Below, piece by piece: positions 17,843 to 24,988 of a stretch of DNA of 46,063 nucleotides (position 1 is the stretch's first letter; each line of letters begins with the position of its first letter). The position numbers and the translations under genes were made by a program. This DNA comes from Pseudobdellovibrionaceae bacterium (GTDB lineage: Bacteria; Bdellovibrionota; Bdellovibrionia; Bdellovibrionales; JAMPXM01): the NCBI GenBank assembly GCA_947462815.1, contig CANHQR010000025.1, positions 1-46,063 on the forward strand, in the 5' to 3' direction. Under the pieces are notes generated by a model, which saw only the letters and a program-made list of their open reading frames with translations, was not told the origin of the DNA and searched no databases.

Positions 17843-18439
17843 TCAAGGTGGGGTGGGCGAGCTCGATCGATGGGCTTCCCATTCGCGCACGCACGCGCTG
17901 AGATCTCGGGGAGCCGAGGGGGCCCCTGGGTCAATTTGAAAACGCTTTTGCCAGAGACCGACATCTCGCCAGGCGCCGAGTTTGTGGCCCGCATCGCGAA
18001 GTATTCCCACAGCTTCAAAGCCGAATTTTTCATGAAAATGCACGCTCGCATCATTGGGTAATCCAATGACAGCAAAGGCGTTTCTTCGGCCCTGCCGCTC
18101 AAGAAGATCGAACAGCTCTCGATAGAGTTGGCTGCCGATGCCCTTTGCCCGAGCGCCTTCGTCGATATAGACCGAGACCTCACATGACCATTGGTAGGCA
18201 ACGCGAGTCCGGAAGGCGCTCGCATAGGCGTAACCTACGATTTGCTGATCGCGAGAGGCTTGCTGGGGATCGAGCGCGACCACCCAAGGATAGGACTGAG
18301 TGTAGTCGCGAATCCGTTTTGAAATTTCAGCGGCTGAGGGAGCTTGGACTTCAAAGGTGCCCCAGGTGTCTCGGACGTACGGTGCGTAGATCTCCGACAG
18401 ACGAGCCGCATCTTCTTCCCGGACGAATTCAATTTTCAT
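17843..18439 (-). CDS. GNAT N-acetyltransferase, phosphinothricin/methionine sulfoximine acetyltransferase-like
   Basis: 198 residues. IYAPYVRDTWGTFE near the start and VSVYIDEGARAKGIGSQLY in the middle match the Pat/Bar/MddA branch of the GNAT fold; RAKGIG is the acetyl-CoA pyrophosphate loop. A GLPNDASVHFHEKFGFEAVG segment gives the expected late strand-helix with the N-x-x-S-x-x-x-H-E-K-x-G-F pattern. The product is cytoplasmic. The family acetylates glutamate analogues such as phosphinothricin and methionine sulfoximine; the natural substrate here is unknown. Residues after about 170 form an extra unconserved tail. It is transcribed toward the DUF1338 gene, with 40 bases between the stops. 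Confidence 0.85.
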   Translation of the reverse strand: MKIEFVREEDAARLSEIYAPYVRDTWGTFEVQAPSAAEISKRIRDYTQSYPWVVALDPQQASRDQQIVGYAYASAFRTRVAYQWSCEVSVYIDEGARAKGIGSQLYRELFDLLERQGRRNAFAVIGLPNDASVHFHEKFGFEAVGILRDAGHKLGAWRDVGLWQKRFQIDPGAPSAPRDLSACVREWEAHRSSSPTPP

Positions 18440-18553
18440 TTTTCACAGGACCTCAAAGAGGTGAGAAGAGCGCGAATATAGACCAGGCGCAAGGTCTGAC
18501 AATCTAGGCCGCAATTCAGTCAGACCTCAGTCAAAGAACGAGGTCTTAGAATT

Positions 18554-18629
18554 TGGTGGACCCGAGCAGGATCGAACTGCCGACCTCCGCAATGCCATTG
18601 CGGCGCTCTCCCAGCTGAGCTACGGGCCC
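18554..18629 (-). tRNA. tRNA-Ala (anticodon GGC)
   Basis: On the minus strand a full 76-base cloverleaf is present. The acceptor GGGCCCG pairs with CGGGTCC and includes the G3-U70 pair that identifies alanine tRNAs. There is a D-arm with AGCTCAGCTGGGAGAG, an anticodon stem CCGCA/TGCGG enclosing ATGGCAT (anticodon GGC), a T-loop TTCGATC, discriminator A and an encoded CCA. Confidence 0.96.
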
Positions 18630-19088
18630 ATTTTAAAACTTCTGAGTCATAGGATGAGTCGCAAACTGACTCACTTATCAACTCAATCACTGACTGACTC
18701 AATCCGTGACTTGCTCCTCGTGTACCGTTCTTGGACTTTGCTTCTCCGAGCCTCTCCGAAGCATCCTTCGGATAACACGGTCAGCGAGGAGCTTTCAAGC
18801 GAGGCTTCCGATTCAAATGGCTCCGATCCGCAAGCGTCCCGCTGAAGATCGAAAGCTAGCTTCTCCAGGTGGGGGCCTGCAACAGGATTTTCCTCACCCT
18901 CTCCTTAAGTTGGCTGAAGTCCAAGCGCCAATCTGCTCAAATCGCAAGCACTCTTTTGTCTCGACAAGATTTGTCCCAGCCGTCGTGACCTCTCGCCGCG
19001 ACAAGAAGGGGAGGCTCGAATCAATTTGGGAACTCAGGAAAAGTCGGGGAAGATGCAAAGCTGAACAAGGTCAAGGAGCGAGGGAAAA
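18630..19088. other. Intergenic region between tRNA-Ala and the MacA-like gene
   Basis: 459 bases with no convincing gene; the open frames here are Ser/Arg-rich and lack ribosome binding sites. The first 80 bases, upstream of tRNA-Ala on its strand, are rich in GACTCA/GAGTCA-type short repeats. A nested inverted repeat at 18713-18792 is listed separately. Just before the MacA-like start are AGGAG and GAGGG. Confidence 0.55.
18713..18792. other. Nested inverted repeats, candidate structured RNA element
   Basis: GCTCCTCG (18713-18720) is the exact reverse complement of CGAGGAGC (18785-18792). Inside it ACCG (18724-18727) pairs with CGGT (18778-18781), and TCCGAA (18755-18760) with TTCGGA (18767-18772) around a 6-base loop. 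The three nested pairings could form one branched hairpin of 80 bases. There is no T-run after it. It could be a leader element of the 19089 operon or a small RNA; nothing further identifies it. Confidence 0.35.
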
Positions 19089-19853
19089 ATGAAACTTGGG
19101 TTGGGAATTCTCGCTGTTCTCCTCGCTTTGGCCCTGGGCTTCGGCGTTTGGTTTTGGAGTCGAAATCAAGCACAGTTCGCGGAAGTGAAGCAGGGATCGT
19201 TGAAAGAGGCCGTCTATGGAATCGGCACGGTCGATTCGGATCAGAAGTTTGTTTGGAAATCCCCGCTCACGCACACGCTCTCACATATTCATGTTGTCGA
19301 AGGTCAACTCGTCAAAGCGGATCAGCCGCTCTTTCAAGTCATGGACGGCCCTCTCATTCGTGCGCCCTTTGTCGGCACCGTCACTCGCCTCCCCTATAAT
19401 CGCGGTGAGAACATCTTCCAAAACACCGTGGTGATCGAGATTCAGAATCTTACCAAGCGACACATCAAGGCGACGCTTGAACAACAAGGTGCCTTGCGGG
19501 TCAAAAAGGGTGCGGTGACCGTGGTGAGTTTTGAAAACCTTCGCGGTCAAAAGTTTTCGGGAGTTGTCGAATCTCTTTACCCGCAGGGCGATCAATTCGT
19601 AGCGCGAATATCGACTCATGATCTACCCGAAGCGATTATCCCTGGGATGACGGCCGATGTGGCCATCGAGGTCGCCGAGAAGAAGAACGTGCTGATTGTG
19701 CCCGCTCGCTCCGTTGTGAACGGATTCGTAACCAAAGTCAGTGGTGGTCATCGTATCAAGGTTCCCGTCGTCGTCGGGATCATGGATCATGATACCGTCG
19801 AGGTTGCGAGTGAGAACCTCACGGCAGGCGATCAAGTCATGCTGCCGCGATAA
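19089..19853 (+). CDS. HlyD/MacA-family periplasmic adaptor, short form
   Basis: 254 residues with an N-terminal membrane anchor (about 3-23) and a periplasmic body. A biotinyl-lipoyl-like domain is visible in two halves: HIHVVEGQLVKADQPLFQV, followed by IRAPFVGTVTRLPYNRGENIF. Then come a beta-barrel domain and a membrane-proximal domain ending in VPARSVVNGFVTKV and a terminal GDQVMLPR. The long coiled-coil hairpin usually placed between the lipoyl halves (which contacts TolC) is absent, so this adaptor is much shorter than MacA (about 370 residues). The following genes encode an FtsX-type permease and an ABC ATPase, giving a MacAB-like or devBCA-like exporter. An AGGAG lies about 12 bases upstream of the ATG. 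Confidence 0.8.
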   Translation: MKLGLGILAVLLALALGFGVWFWSRNQAQFAEVKQGSLKEAVYGIGTVDSDQKFVWKSPLTHTLSHIHVVEGQLVKADQPLFQVMDGPLIRAPFVGTVTRLPYNRGENIFQNTVVIEIQNLTKRHIKATLEQQGALRVKKGAVTVVSFENLRGQKFSGVVESLYPQGDQFVARISTHDLPEAIIPGMTADVAIEVAEKKNVLIVPARSVVNGFVTKVSGGHRIKVPVVVGIMDHDTVEVASENLTAGDQVMLPR

Positions 19854-19863
19854 AGGATAAGCC

Positions 19864-21099
19864 ATGTTCTTTTTGGCCTTTCGACACCTCGTCAGTCGCC
19901 GCCAACAAACGCTGTTCACTTTGCTTGGCGTGGCCCTCGGCACCTCGGTCTTGATCGCGTTCACGAGCGTTATGACGGGGTTCCAAGATTTCCTCATTGA
20001 TCAACTCGTCAACAATGATGCGCATGTGCGGATCCAAGTTGACGATCGTCCTGTTGATCCGACGGTCCTTAAGCAAGCCCTCTGGTCGTCCATGGGACAA
20101 GTCGTTTGGGTTAACCGTCCGACCTCGGCCCTCACGGTGAACTCGATTCGCAACCCGCTCGGTTGGTTCGAGGTCCTGAATCAAGACTCTCGTGTGTACG
20201 CCTACGCGCCCCAACTCTCAGCACAGGTGCTTTACTCCAAAGGTGGCATTCACCAAGGGGGAAGACTCACGGGAATTAAACCGGAGCTACAGGTCAAGGT
20301 GACCAACATTCTCTCCTACGTCACCCAAGGTGACTTCAGAGCATTGGCTCACGGTGGTCGGCGGATCGTGATTGGCGAAGGTCTAGCGCAAAGATTGGGC
20401 GTGGTTTTGGGGGACAACGTCCTGGTCGGAACCGGGACCGGTTCCAGTGTGCCGATGAAAATCGCCGCACTTGTGAAAACAGGTGTTCGGACGATTGATG
20501 ATGGAATGGGTTTTTCTCTACTCAACGATGTTCAACAAATCGCCGGCCGGCCAGGGCAGGTCACAGATATTGCCATAAAGCTCTTTGACGTCACTCAGGC
20601 GCAAGACTTTGCTCACCAATATGCGGCACTTTCTGCCGAGAGAGTCGCGAGTTGGGATGAACTCAATGCCAACATTCTGAGTGTCTTTGGGATGCAAAAC
20701 CTGATTCGAGGTTTCATCAGTGTGGCGATCATGTTGGTGGCGTCATTCGGAATCTATAACATTCTGAATATTCTTGTGAATCAAAAGCGAAAGGAAATTG
20801 GTATCCTTCGTAGCATGGGCTTCACCGCCGCCGATGTTCAGCGCCTGTTCCTCATCCAGGGCACGGTGCTTGGTGGCCTAGGCGGACTTCTCGGACTTTT
20901 CCTAGGGTACCTGATGGGGTTTCTTTTCTCGCTCATTCGTGTCGAGGGCATGGTCACGGCTTCCATGGTGAGCTTTTCCGCTTGGATCTATCTGATGGGC
21001 TTTGTTGTCGCTTTTGGTTCAGCGCTCTTTTCGAGTTATTTTCCGGCGCGAGCAGCGGCGCGTTTTCGGCCAATTGAAATCATACGTTCCGGAGAGTGA
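19864..21099 (+). CDS. FtsX/MacB/LolC-family ABC permease
   Basis: 411 residues with four membrane segments: one at about 15-38 after the FRHLVSRRQQTLFTLLGVALG start, then three after residue 280 (about 285-305, 335-360, 375-400). A large periplasmic domain of about 230 residues separates the first and second, the architecture of type VII ABC permeases (MacB, LolC/E, FtsX). The conserved coupling region NQKRKEIGILRSMGFTAADV contacts the ATPase. It starts 10 bases after the adaptor gene and ends 3 bases before the ATPase start, so the three form one operon. Export of a lipoprotein, peptide or glycolipid is possible; the substrate is unknown. Confidence 0.85.
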   Translation: MFFLAFRHLVSRRQQTLFTLLGVALGTSVLIAFTSVMTGFQDFLIDQLVNNDAHVRIQVDDRPVDPTVLKQALWSSMGQVVWVNRPTSALTVNSIRNPLGWFEVLNQDSRVYAYAPQLSAQVLYSKGGIHQGGRLTGIKPELQVKVTNILSYVTQGDFRALAHGGRRIVIGEGLAQRLGVVLGDNVLVGTGTGSSVPMKIAALVKTGVRTIDDGMGFSLLNDVQQIAGRPGQVTDIAIKLFDVTQAQDFAHQYAALSAERVASWDELNANILSVFGMQNLIRGFISVAIMLVASFGIYNILNILVNQKRKEIGILRSMGFTAADVQRLFLIQGTVLGGLGGLLGLFLGYLMGFLFSLIRVEGMVTASMVSFSAWIYLMGFVVAFGSALFSSYFPARAAARFRPIEIIRSGE

Positions 21100-21102
21100 A
21101 AC

Positions 21103-21801
21103 TTGATCGAGATCCGTGGAGTCACAAAAAGCTTTGGTCAACCGCCGACAACTGTCTTGCATGGGATCGATGCCGTCATCCCTGAGGGGTCCTTCGTTGC
21201 GATCACCGGCCGCTCAGGCTCGGGCAAAAGCACCTTGCTCTACATTCTTTCCACCTTGGATCAAGCGACAAGTGGCTCGGTACTCCTCGGGGGACGAGAT
21301 CCCGAAAAACTGACCGACAGCGAGCTTCATGATTTCCGCAACCAAAACATCGGTTTCGTTTTTCAGTTTCACTTTCTGTTGCCGGAGCTCACGGCCCTCG
21401 AGAATGTTTTGATGCCCGCCCGCAAGCACAGGCAACATCTGAATTCTCAGCGTCGTGCCTACGCCATGAGCCTTTTGGAGCGATTCGACTTGAAGTCGAA
21501 GGCGGATCAAATTTCGACGAGCCTCTCCGGAGGAGAGCAACAGCGCGTCGCGATTGCACGTGCGCTCGTGATGCAGCCGCAGTATCTTTTCGCTGATGAG
21601 CCGACGGGAAACTTGGATTCGATCAACGGCGAAATCGTCATGAGAATCCTCGAGGAGGCCTCGCGCGAGCGAGGGGCAACGGTTTTGTACGTGACCCATG
21701 ATCGAGACTTTGCCGGACGGGCCGATCTACAAATTCAGTTGAAAGATGGTCGGATCGACCAAATTTCCAGACGGTCCATCGACACAGCCCCAGCGCCTTA
21801 G
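21103..21801 (+). CDS. ABC transporter ATPase, LolD/MacB-like
   Basis: 232 residues starting at a TTG, with GGAGAG 6 bases upstream. All nucleotide-binding motifs are intact: Walker A GRSGSGKST (36-44), a Q-loop in GFVFQFHFLLPE, signature LSGGEQQR, Walker B YLFADEPTGNLD with the catalytic Glu, and the switch His in VTHDRDF. The length and the QFHFLLPELTALENV loop are typical of LolD/MacB ATPases that drive FtsX-type permeases. It pairs with the permease immediately upstream. A weak hairpin (CGGGC at 21811 with GCCCG at 21820) follows the stop. Confidence 0.92.
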   Translation: MIEIRGVTKSFGQPPTTVLHGIDAVIPEGSFVAITGRSGSGKSTLLYILSTLDQATSGSVLLGGRDPEKLTDSELHDFRNQNIGFVFQFHFLLPELTALENVLMPARKHRQHLNSQRRAYAMSLLERFDLKSKADQISTSLSGGEQQRVAIARALVMQPQYLFADEPTGNLDSINGEIVMRILEEASRERGATVLYVTHDRDFAGRADLQIQLKDGRIDQISRRSIDTAPAP

Positions 21802-21885
21802 CTCGAGCCGCGGGCCCATGCCCGAGAGTTGAATTTTGCCACTCTTTGCACTTGACCGACTTCGCAAACTGGCGACGATAACAGT

Positions 21886-22395
21886 ATGAGAAAATCACTT
21901 CATTTTTCAGTTTCAAAGGTCTTGGTTTTATTCGCTCTTCAAGTCGCTGTGGTTTCAGCTGCTCAAGCCAAGGATATGAGCCAGCGCCTCGGTGTGGGCT
22001 TCAAAAATCAGTTTGCGGCCGATCTGCCGGGTCTTGCCGCCCAGTATTGGCCGAGTGCTGACCTCGGGTTGTCGGCAACTGTTGGGATCGATACCCAAAC
22101 CAACAATTCAAAGTTTGGTGGCATGTTGAAGCTTTATCGAGTGATCTACGACGAGCAAAACTTGAATTTCTATATGGGGGCCGGAGCGGGGCTTCTCAGT
22201 CAGGAGACTTCAGGTCGCAACGAATCGGGCTTCGAAGTGCAGGCCTTCACGGGCGTTGAGTTCTTCCTGCAGGGCCTCGAGAATCTCGGCTTCAGCTTTG
22301 AAACCGGTATCGCGATCACTTCCATGTCATCGGCGACAAGATTTCGAACCTTTGGCGATTCGCCCGTTCGGGCCGGTATGACGTTCTACTTCTGA
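21886..22395 (+). CDS. Small outer-membrane beta-barrel protein
   Basis: 169 residues. A signal peptide ends at AAQA-K (about residue 28). The mature protein is about 140 residues of alternating strand-like segments with Gly/Tyr/Phe (LNFYMGAGAGLLSQ, VQAFTGVEFFLQGLENLGFSFETGIAI) and ends in MTFYF, a terminal aromatic consensus for outer-membrane insertion. The size suits an 8-stranded OmpA/OmpW-like barrel. No partner is evident; it lies alone between the exporter operon and the long leader of the motility-type operon. Confidence 0.72.
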   Translation: MRKSLHFSVSKVLVLFALQVAVVSAAQAKDMSQRLGVGFKNQFAADLPGLAAQYWPSADLGLSATVGIDTQTNNSKFGGMLKLYRVIYDEQNLNFYMGAGAGLLSQETSGRNESGFEVQAFTGVEFFLQGLENLGFSFETGIAITSMSSATRFRTFGDSPVRAGMTFYF

Positions 22396-23134
22396 TTTGC
22401 CGAATGAATTGCCGAATGAATTGCGAATTTCATCTTTACCCATGGGGTTCGTGAGACAAATGGTCTCCCGACGATGGCCTCGAGCTTGTTTCGAGTGATT
22501 GACGAAGCCGACCGAAACGGTGATTGCTGCTACGCATTTGGGGTTTTCTGTCAGGATTTCGACCGAGCTTCTCCACCCAATTCCGTCTGAAACTGTCGGT
22601 CCTAGAAGCTTTGCTTATCCTTGCAATCGAGTTCGCTTTTTCCAGCGACGGATTTCGTGCAAATCCTCGAGGGTATCAATTCTCGTTCCTGATCAAGCCT
22701 TGGGCACACCTGAAAAGCCTTCCAAGCGGTGCCAATTTGGATGGCTTCGGTTGACACATCAAGTCACCTCGCCGATACTTCCGCGACAATGCCCGTTGGA
22801 CCTAAGTGATTGTTTCCGCTAAGTTTCTCGGGCAAATGCGGCAGGACGCTGGAGGCGTGCAAATACTCTAAATGACTCGGAATTCGGCCAGTTCATACCG
22901 AATCCCGGACCTTACCGAAGCCCCGCGTAAACGGGGGAATCGAGAGTTGCGCGCAAGGGTTTCGAGGTTGGTCACGAGGTGATGGCGGACGGAGCCCAGC
23001 TCGGACGCCAGGGGCCGCGAAGTGAGATGTTGAAGGTTTAAAAAGAAAATCGAGGGTTTAGGCTCTCGGCAGTTTTGAAAGTACCCAAACCGCCGATAGG
23101 CTTCGGCGTCAAAGTGAAAGAGGGAGATCAGGCA
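22396..23134. other. Long non-coding leader upstream of the Agl-Glt-type operon
   Basis: 739 bases without a supported gene. It opens with a short direct repeat (GCCGAATGAATT twice, 22399-22422), contains the promoter listed at 22751-22779, and has a small hairpin CCCCG/CGGGG at 22921-22936. The 5' untranslated leader of the operon would be about 350 bases, unusually long. The final 30 bases hold GGGAGATCA before the aglR-like ATG. An upstream in-frame start at 23075 has no ribosome binding site. Confidence 0.6.
22751..22779 (+). promoter_or_regulatory. Sigma70-type promoter, TTGACA - 17 - GATACT
   Basis: A consensus -35 box TTGACA (22751-22756) is followed after exactly 17 bases by GATACT (22774-22779; four of six to TATAAT). 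It is the best promoter-like match in the gap and points toward the aglR-like gene. Confidence 0.5.
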
Positions 23135-23833
23135 ATGGAATTTCTCACGAAAGTCGCACTCGCGTTTGAACATGGCGGTATCTGGATGTGGCCGATTTTG
23201 GTGCTCCAGCTCATTTCGATCGCCATTTTGATCGAACGAACTCTATTTTTGTTTCGCAAGCGCCAGTCGAATCAAATGGCGCTGATCAACAGCTTTGAAG
23301 ATCATGTTCGCCGTGGCGAGATGAATGAAGTTGTCCGCAAGGCGCAAGAGCTCAAAGCGGTGAGCCCGGTCGCTCGAGCGATCGCTGCTGGTGCAACTGC
23401 TGCGGCTTCCTTCGGTGGAAAAGAAGAGATTCAGGGCAAGATGGACGAAGTCCTTCTTCATGAGAACTCTCTTCTCGATAAGCGAACAGGCTTCTTGTCG
23501 ATGTTGGGTAACGTCGCAACGCTGACAGGTCTCTTGGGAACAATCTCAGGTATGATCGCCTCGTTTGCGGCGGTTGCACAGGCCAACCCGGCTGAAAAAG
23601 CAGCCCTGCTTTCGGCAGGTATCTCGGAAGCCATGAACTGTACCGCTTATGGTCTGATCGTAGCGATTCCGGCTCTGGTGGCGTTCTCGTTCTTGCAGAA
23701 CCGCGCCAACCATTTGTCGGATGACCTGAACCAAGCGGCATTGAAGGCGTTCAACTGGCTGACTTACAATTACGAGCCCATCACTCAAAAGAGCGCCCAG
23801 CCTTCTGTTCGTCCGACAGAGATCAACGTTTGA
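23135..23833 (+). CDS. aglR: TolQ/ExbB/MotA-family proton channel subunit, AglR-like
   Basis: 232 residues from the ATG at 23135. One membrane segment near the N-terminus (about 15-35, WMWPILVLQLISIAILIERTLFLF) is followed by a cytoplasmic domain and two further segments (about 127-150 and 168-190). The third-segment Thr/Gly pattern (LLGTISGMIASFAAVAQ, then EAMNCTAYGLIVAIPALVAFSF) is conserved in ExbB/TolQ. It is followed by two ExbD/TolR-type genes and periplasmic, outer-membrane and adhesin-like genes, matching the AglRQS gliding motor of Myxococcus, where AglR is the TolQ-type subunit. It uses proton flow at the inner membrane to drive movement of periplasmic partners. The family is certain; the motility role is inferred from context. 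Confidence 0.88.
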   Translation: MEFLTKVALAFEHGGIWMWPILVLQLISIAILIERTLFLFRKRQSNQMALINSFEDHVRRGEMNEVVRKAQELKAVSPVARAIAAGATAAASFGGKEEIQGKMDEVLLHENSLLDKRTGFLSMLGNVATLTGLLGTISGMIASFAAVAQANPAEKAALLSAGISEAMNCTAYGLIVAIPALVAFSFLQNRANHLSDDLNQAALKAFNWLTYNYEPITQKSAQPSVRPTEINV

Positions 23834-23905
23834 TTTGAGCCTCCGGCTCGGTGTGATCGGTTTGGCGGATCCTCATGATCTTCCAAGTTCGCGAGGCCAG
23901 AAGCT

Positions 23906-23947
23906 CAGGGCCAGAGACACAGGGCCAGAGGCCCAGGGACAGAAGCG
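23906..23947 (+). repeat. Three tandem 14-base units between the motor genes
   Basis: Units starting at 23906, 23920 and 23934 each begin with CAGGGCCAGAG or CAGGGACAGAA. The first two share 11 bases exactly; the third diverges. The repeat fills part of the 146-base spacer between the aglR-like and first exbD-like genes. No function is evident; copy number could change spacing or mRNA structure. Confidence 0.6.
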
Positions 23948-23979
23948 GAAAGTGATCCGCAGTTAGGACGAGGTTTTGA

Positions 23980-24429
23980 ATGAAGAAGCACAAGCATCTC
24001 GACTTTGAGATCAATTTGATTCCCGCGATCGACTTGTTGTCGACGTGTATCTGCTTCTTGCTCTTGACGGCTGTATGGCTCCACGTGGGCTCGATGGACG
24101 TTAAGCAAGCGGTGGGTGGCCAGCCTGCGAGTGAAACGGCGAAGAAGCCGACGGTTTGGGTACAACTCGACGGCCAAGGAACTGTGACGCTCGAGGTTCG
24201 CGATGCTCGCGTGCCTGCGAAACTCGCCAAGACGAAGCTGCAAGGCAAGGAAGGGCGCCCAGATCTCGAAGCGCTCTCGGGCCTCGTTGCCGAGCTGAAA
24301 AAGTCAGAACCCGGTTTGGTCACCGCTTTGATTCAGCCTCAAGCTGCGACTTTGTACGAGGACATCATCAACACCATGGATGCGTTTAAGAAGAACGGCA
24401 TGGTCGACCTAGGCGTTTCGCCGCTTTGA
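23980..24429 (+). CDS. ExbD/TolR-family protein 1 (AglQ/AglS-like)
   Basis: 149 residues. A short basic cytoplasmic N-terminus is followed by one membrane segment (about 14-35) containing the essential Asp in LIPAIDLLSTCICFLL (Asp18), the residue that carries protons in ExbD/TolR/MotB-like subunits. The rest is a periplasmic domain of about 110 residues ending in a typical alpha/beta fold (ALIQPQAATLYEDIINTMDAFKKNG). It forms the stator-rotor partner of the TolQ-type protein encoded upstream. A QPASETAKKP linker follows the membrane segment. AGGACGAGG lies before the ATG. Whether it is the AglQ or AglS equivalent cannot be decided by eye. Confidence 0.88.
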   Translation: MKKHKHLDFEINLIPAIDLLSTCICFLLLTAVWLHVGSMDVKQAVGGQPASETAKKPTVWVQLDGQGTVTLEVRDARVPAKLAKTKLQGKEGRPDLEALSGLVAELKKSEPGLVTALIQPQAATLYEDIINTMDAFKKNGMVDLGVSPL

Positions 24430-24441
24430 GGGGAAGAATTT

Positions 24442-24945
24442 ATGTTGAAGTCTTCAATCGTCAAGACAAGCTCTTTCCATTCGATCATCGGCGAGAGCTC
24501 GATCGTCAACCCGACACATGAGAGCGGTCAGAAGCGAAAGCTCGATAGCGGCGAACTCTTGTTGACGGCTTTGATCGATGCCTTTTCGATTCTCGTGATC
24601 TTTCTGTTGATGAGCTTCTCGTCGACGGGAGAGATTCTATATCTCGGAAAAAACCAAGAGCTGCCCAAAGCCGCTTTGGCGACTCAGTTGGAACGTAATC
24701 CCGTCATTAAAATCGACGACAACAAGTACTATGTCGAGGATGCCGAAGTGAGCCCCGACGGTTTGGTGGCCGCACTTCTCGATCTGCGAAAGAAGTTTCA
24801 AGAGATTCGCCCGAACGAAGAGTTCCCGGGAATCATCACCGTGCAGGCCGACCGTCGCGTGAAATACGAACTGCTCAACAGTATCGTTCTGGCGTCGGCG
24901 CAAGCGGGTTACAGCGACATCAAGTTCGCTGTTGTCATGAAGTGA
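24442..24945 (+). CDS. ExbD/TolR-family protein 2 (AglQ/AglS-like)
   Basis: 167 residues with an extended cytoplasmic N-terminus of about 40 residues, then one membrane segment with the key Asp in LLTALIDAFSILVIFLLMSF (Asp46). The periplasmic domain ends in IITVQADRRVKYELLNSIVLASAQAGYSDIKFAVV, the conserved ExbD terminal fold. It starts 12 bases after the first ExbD gene with GGGGAAG upstream. Two different ExbD-type subunits with one TolQ-type subunit reproduce the AglR-AglQ-AglS composition. The longer N-terminus distinguishes it from the first copy and could bind a cytoplasmic regulator. Confidence 0.88.
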   Translation: MLKSSIVKTSSFHSIIGESSIVNPTHESGQKRKLDSGELLLTALIDAFSILVIFLLMSFSSTGEILYLGKNQELPKAALATQLERNPVIKIDDNKYYVEDAEVSPDGLVAALLDLRKKFQEIRPNEEFPGIITVQADRRVKYELLNSIVLASAQAGYSDIKFAVVMK

Positions 24946-24988
24946 GCTGATCTCGTGAATGCTCGGTCGAATGGGGGTTGAGGTGTCG

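Noticed and set aside
18706-19092. 128-residue plus-strand frame before the MacA-like gene
   Set aside because: Low-complexity Ser/Arg/Lys composition, no ribosome binding site, and it covers the inverted repeats.
22868-23173. Minus-strand frame in the leader of the motor operon
   Set aside because: No ribosome binding site, no domain, and it overlaps the aglR-like start; the region reads as non-coding.
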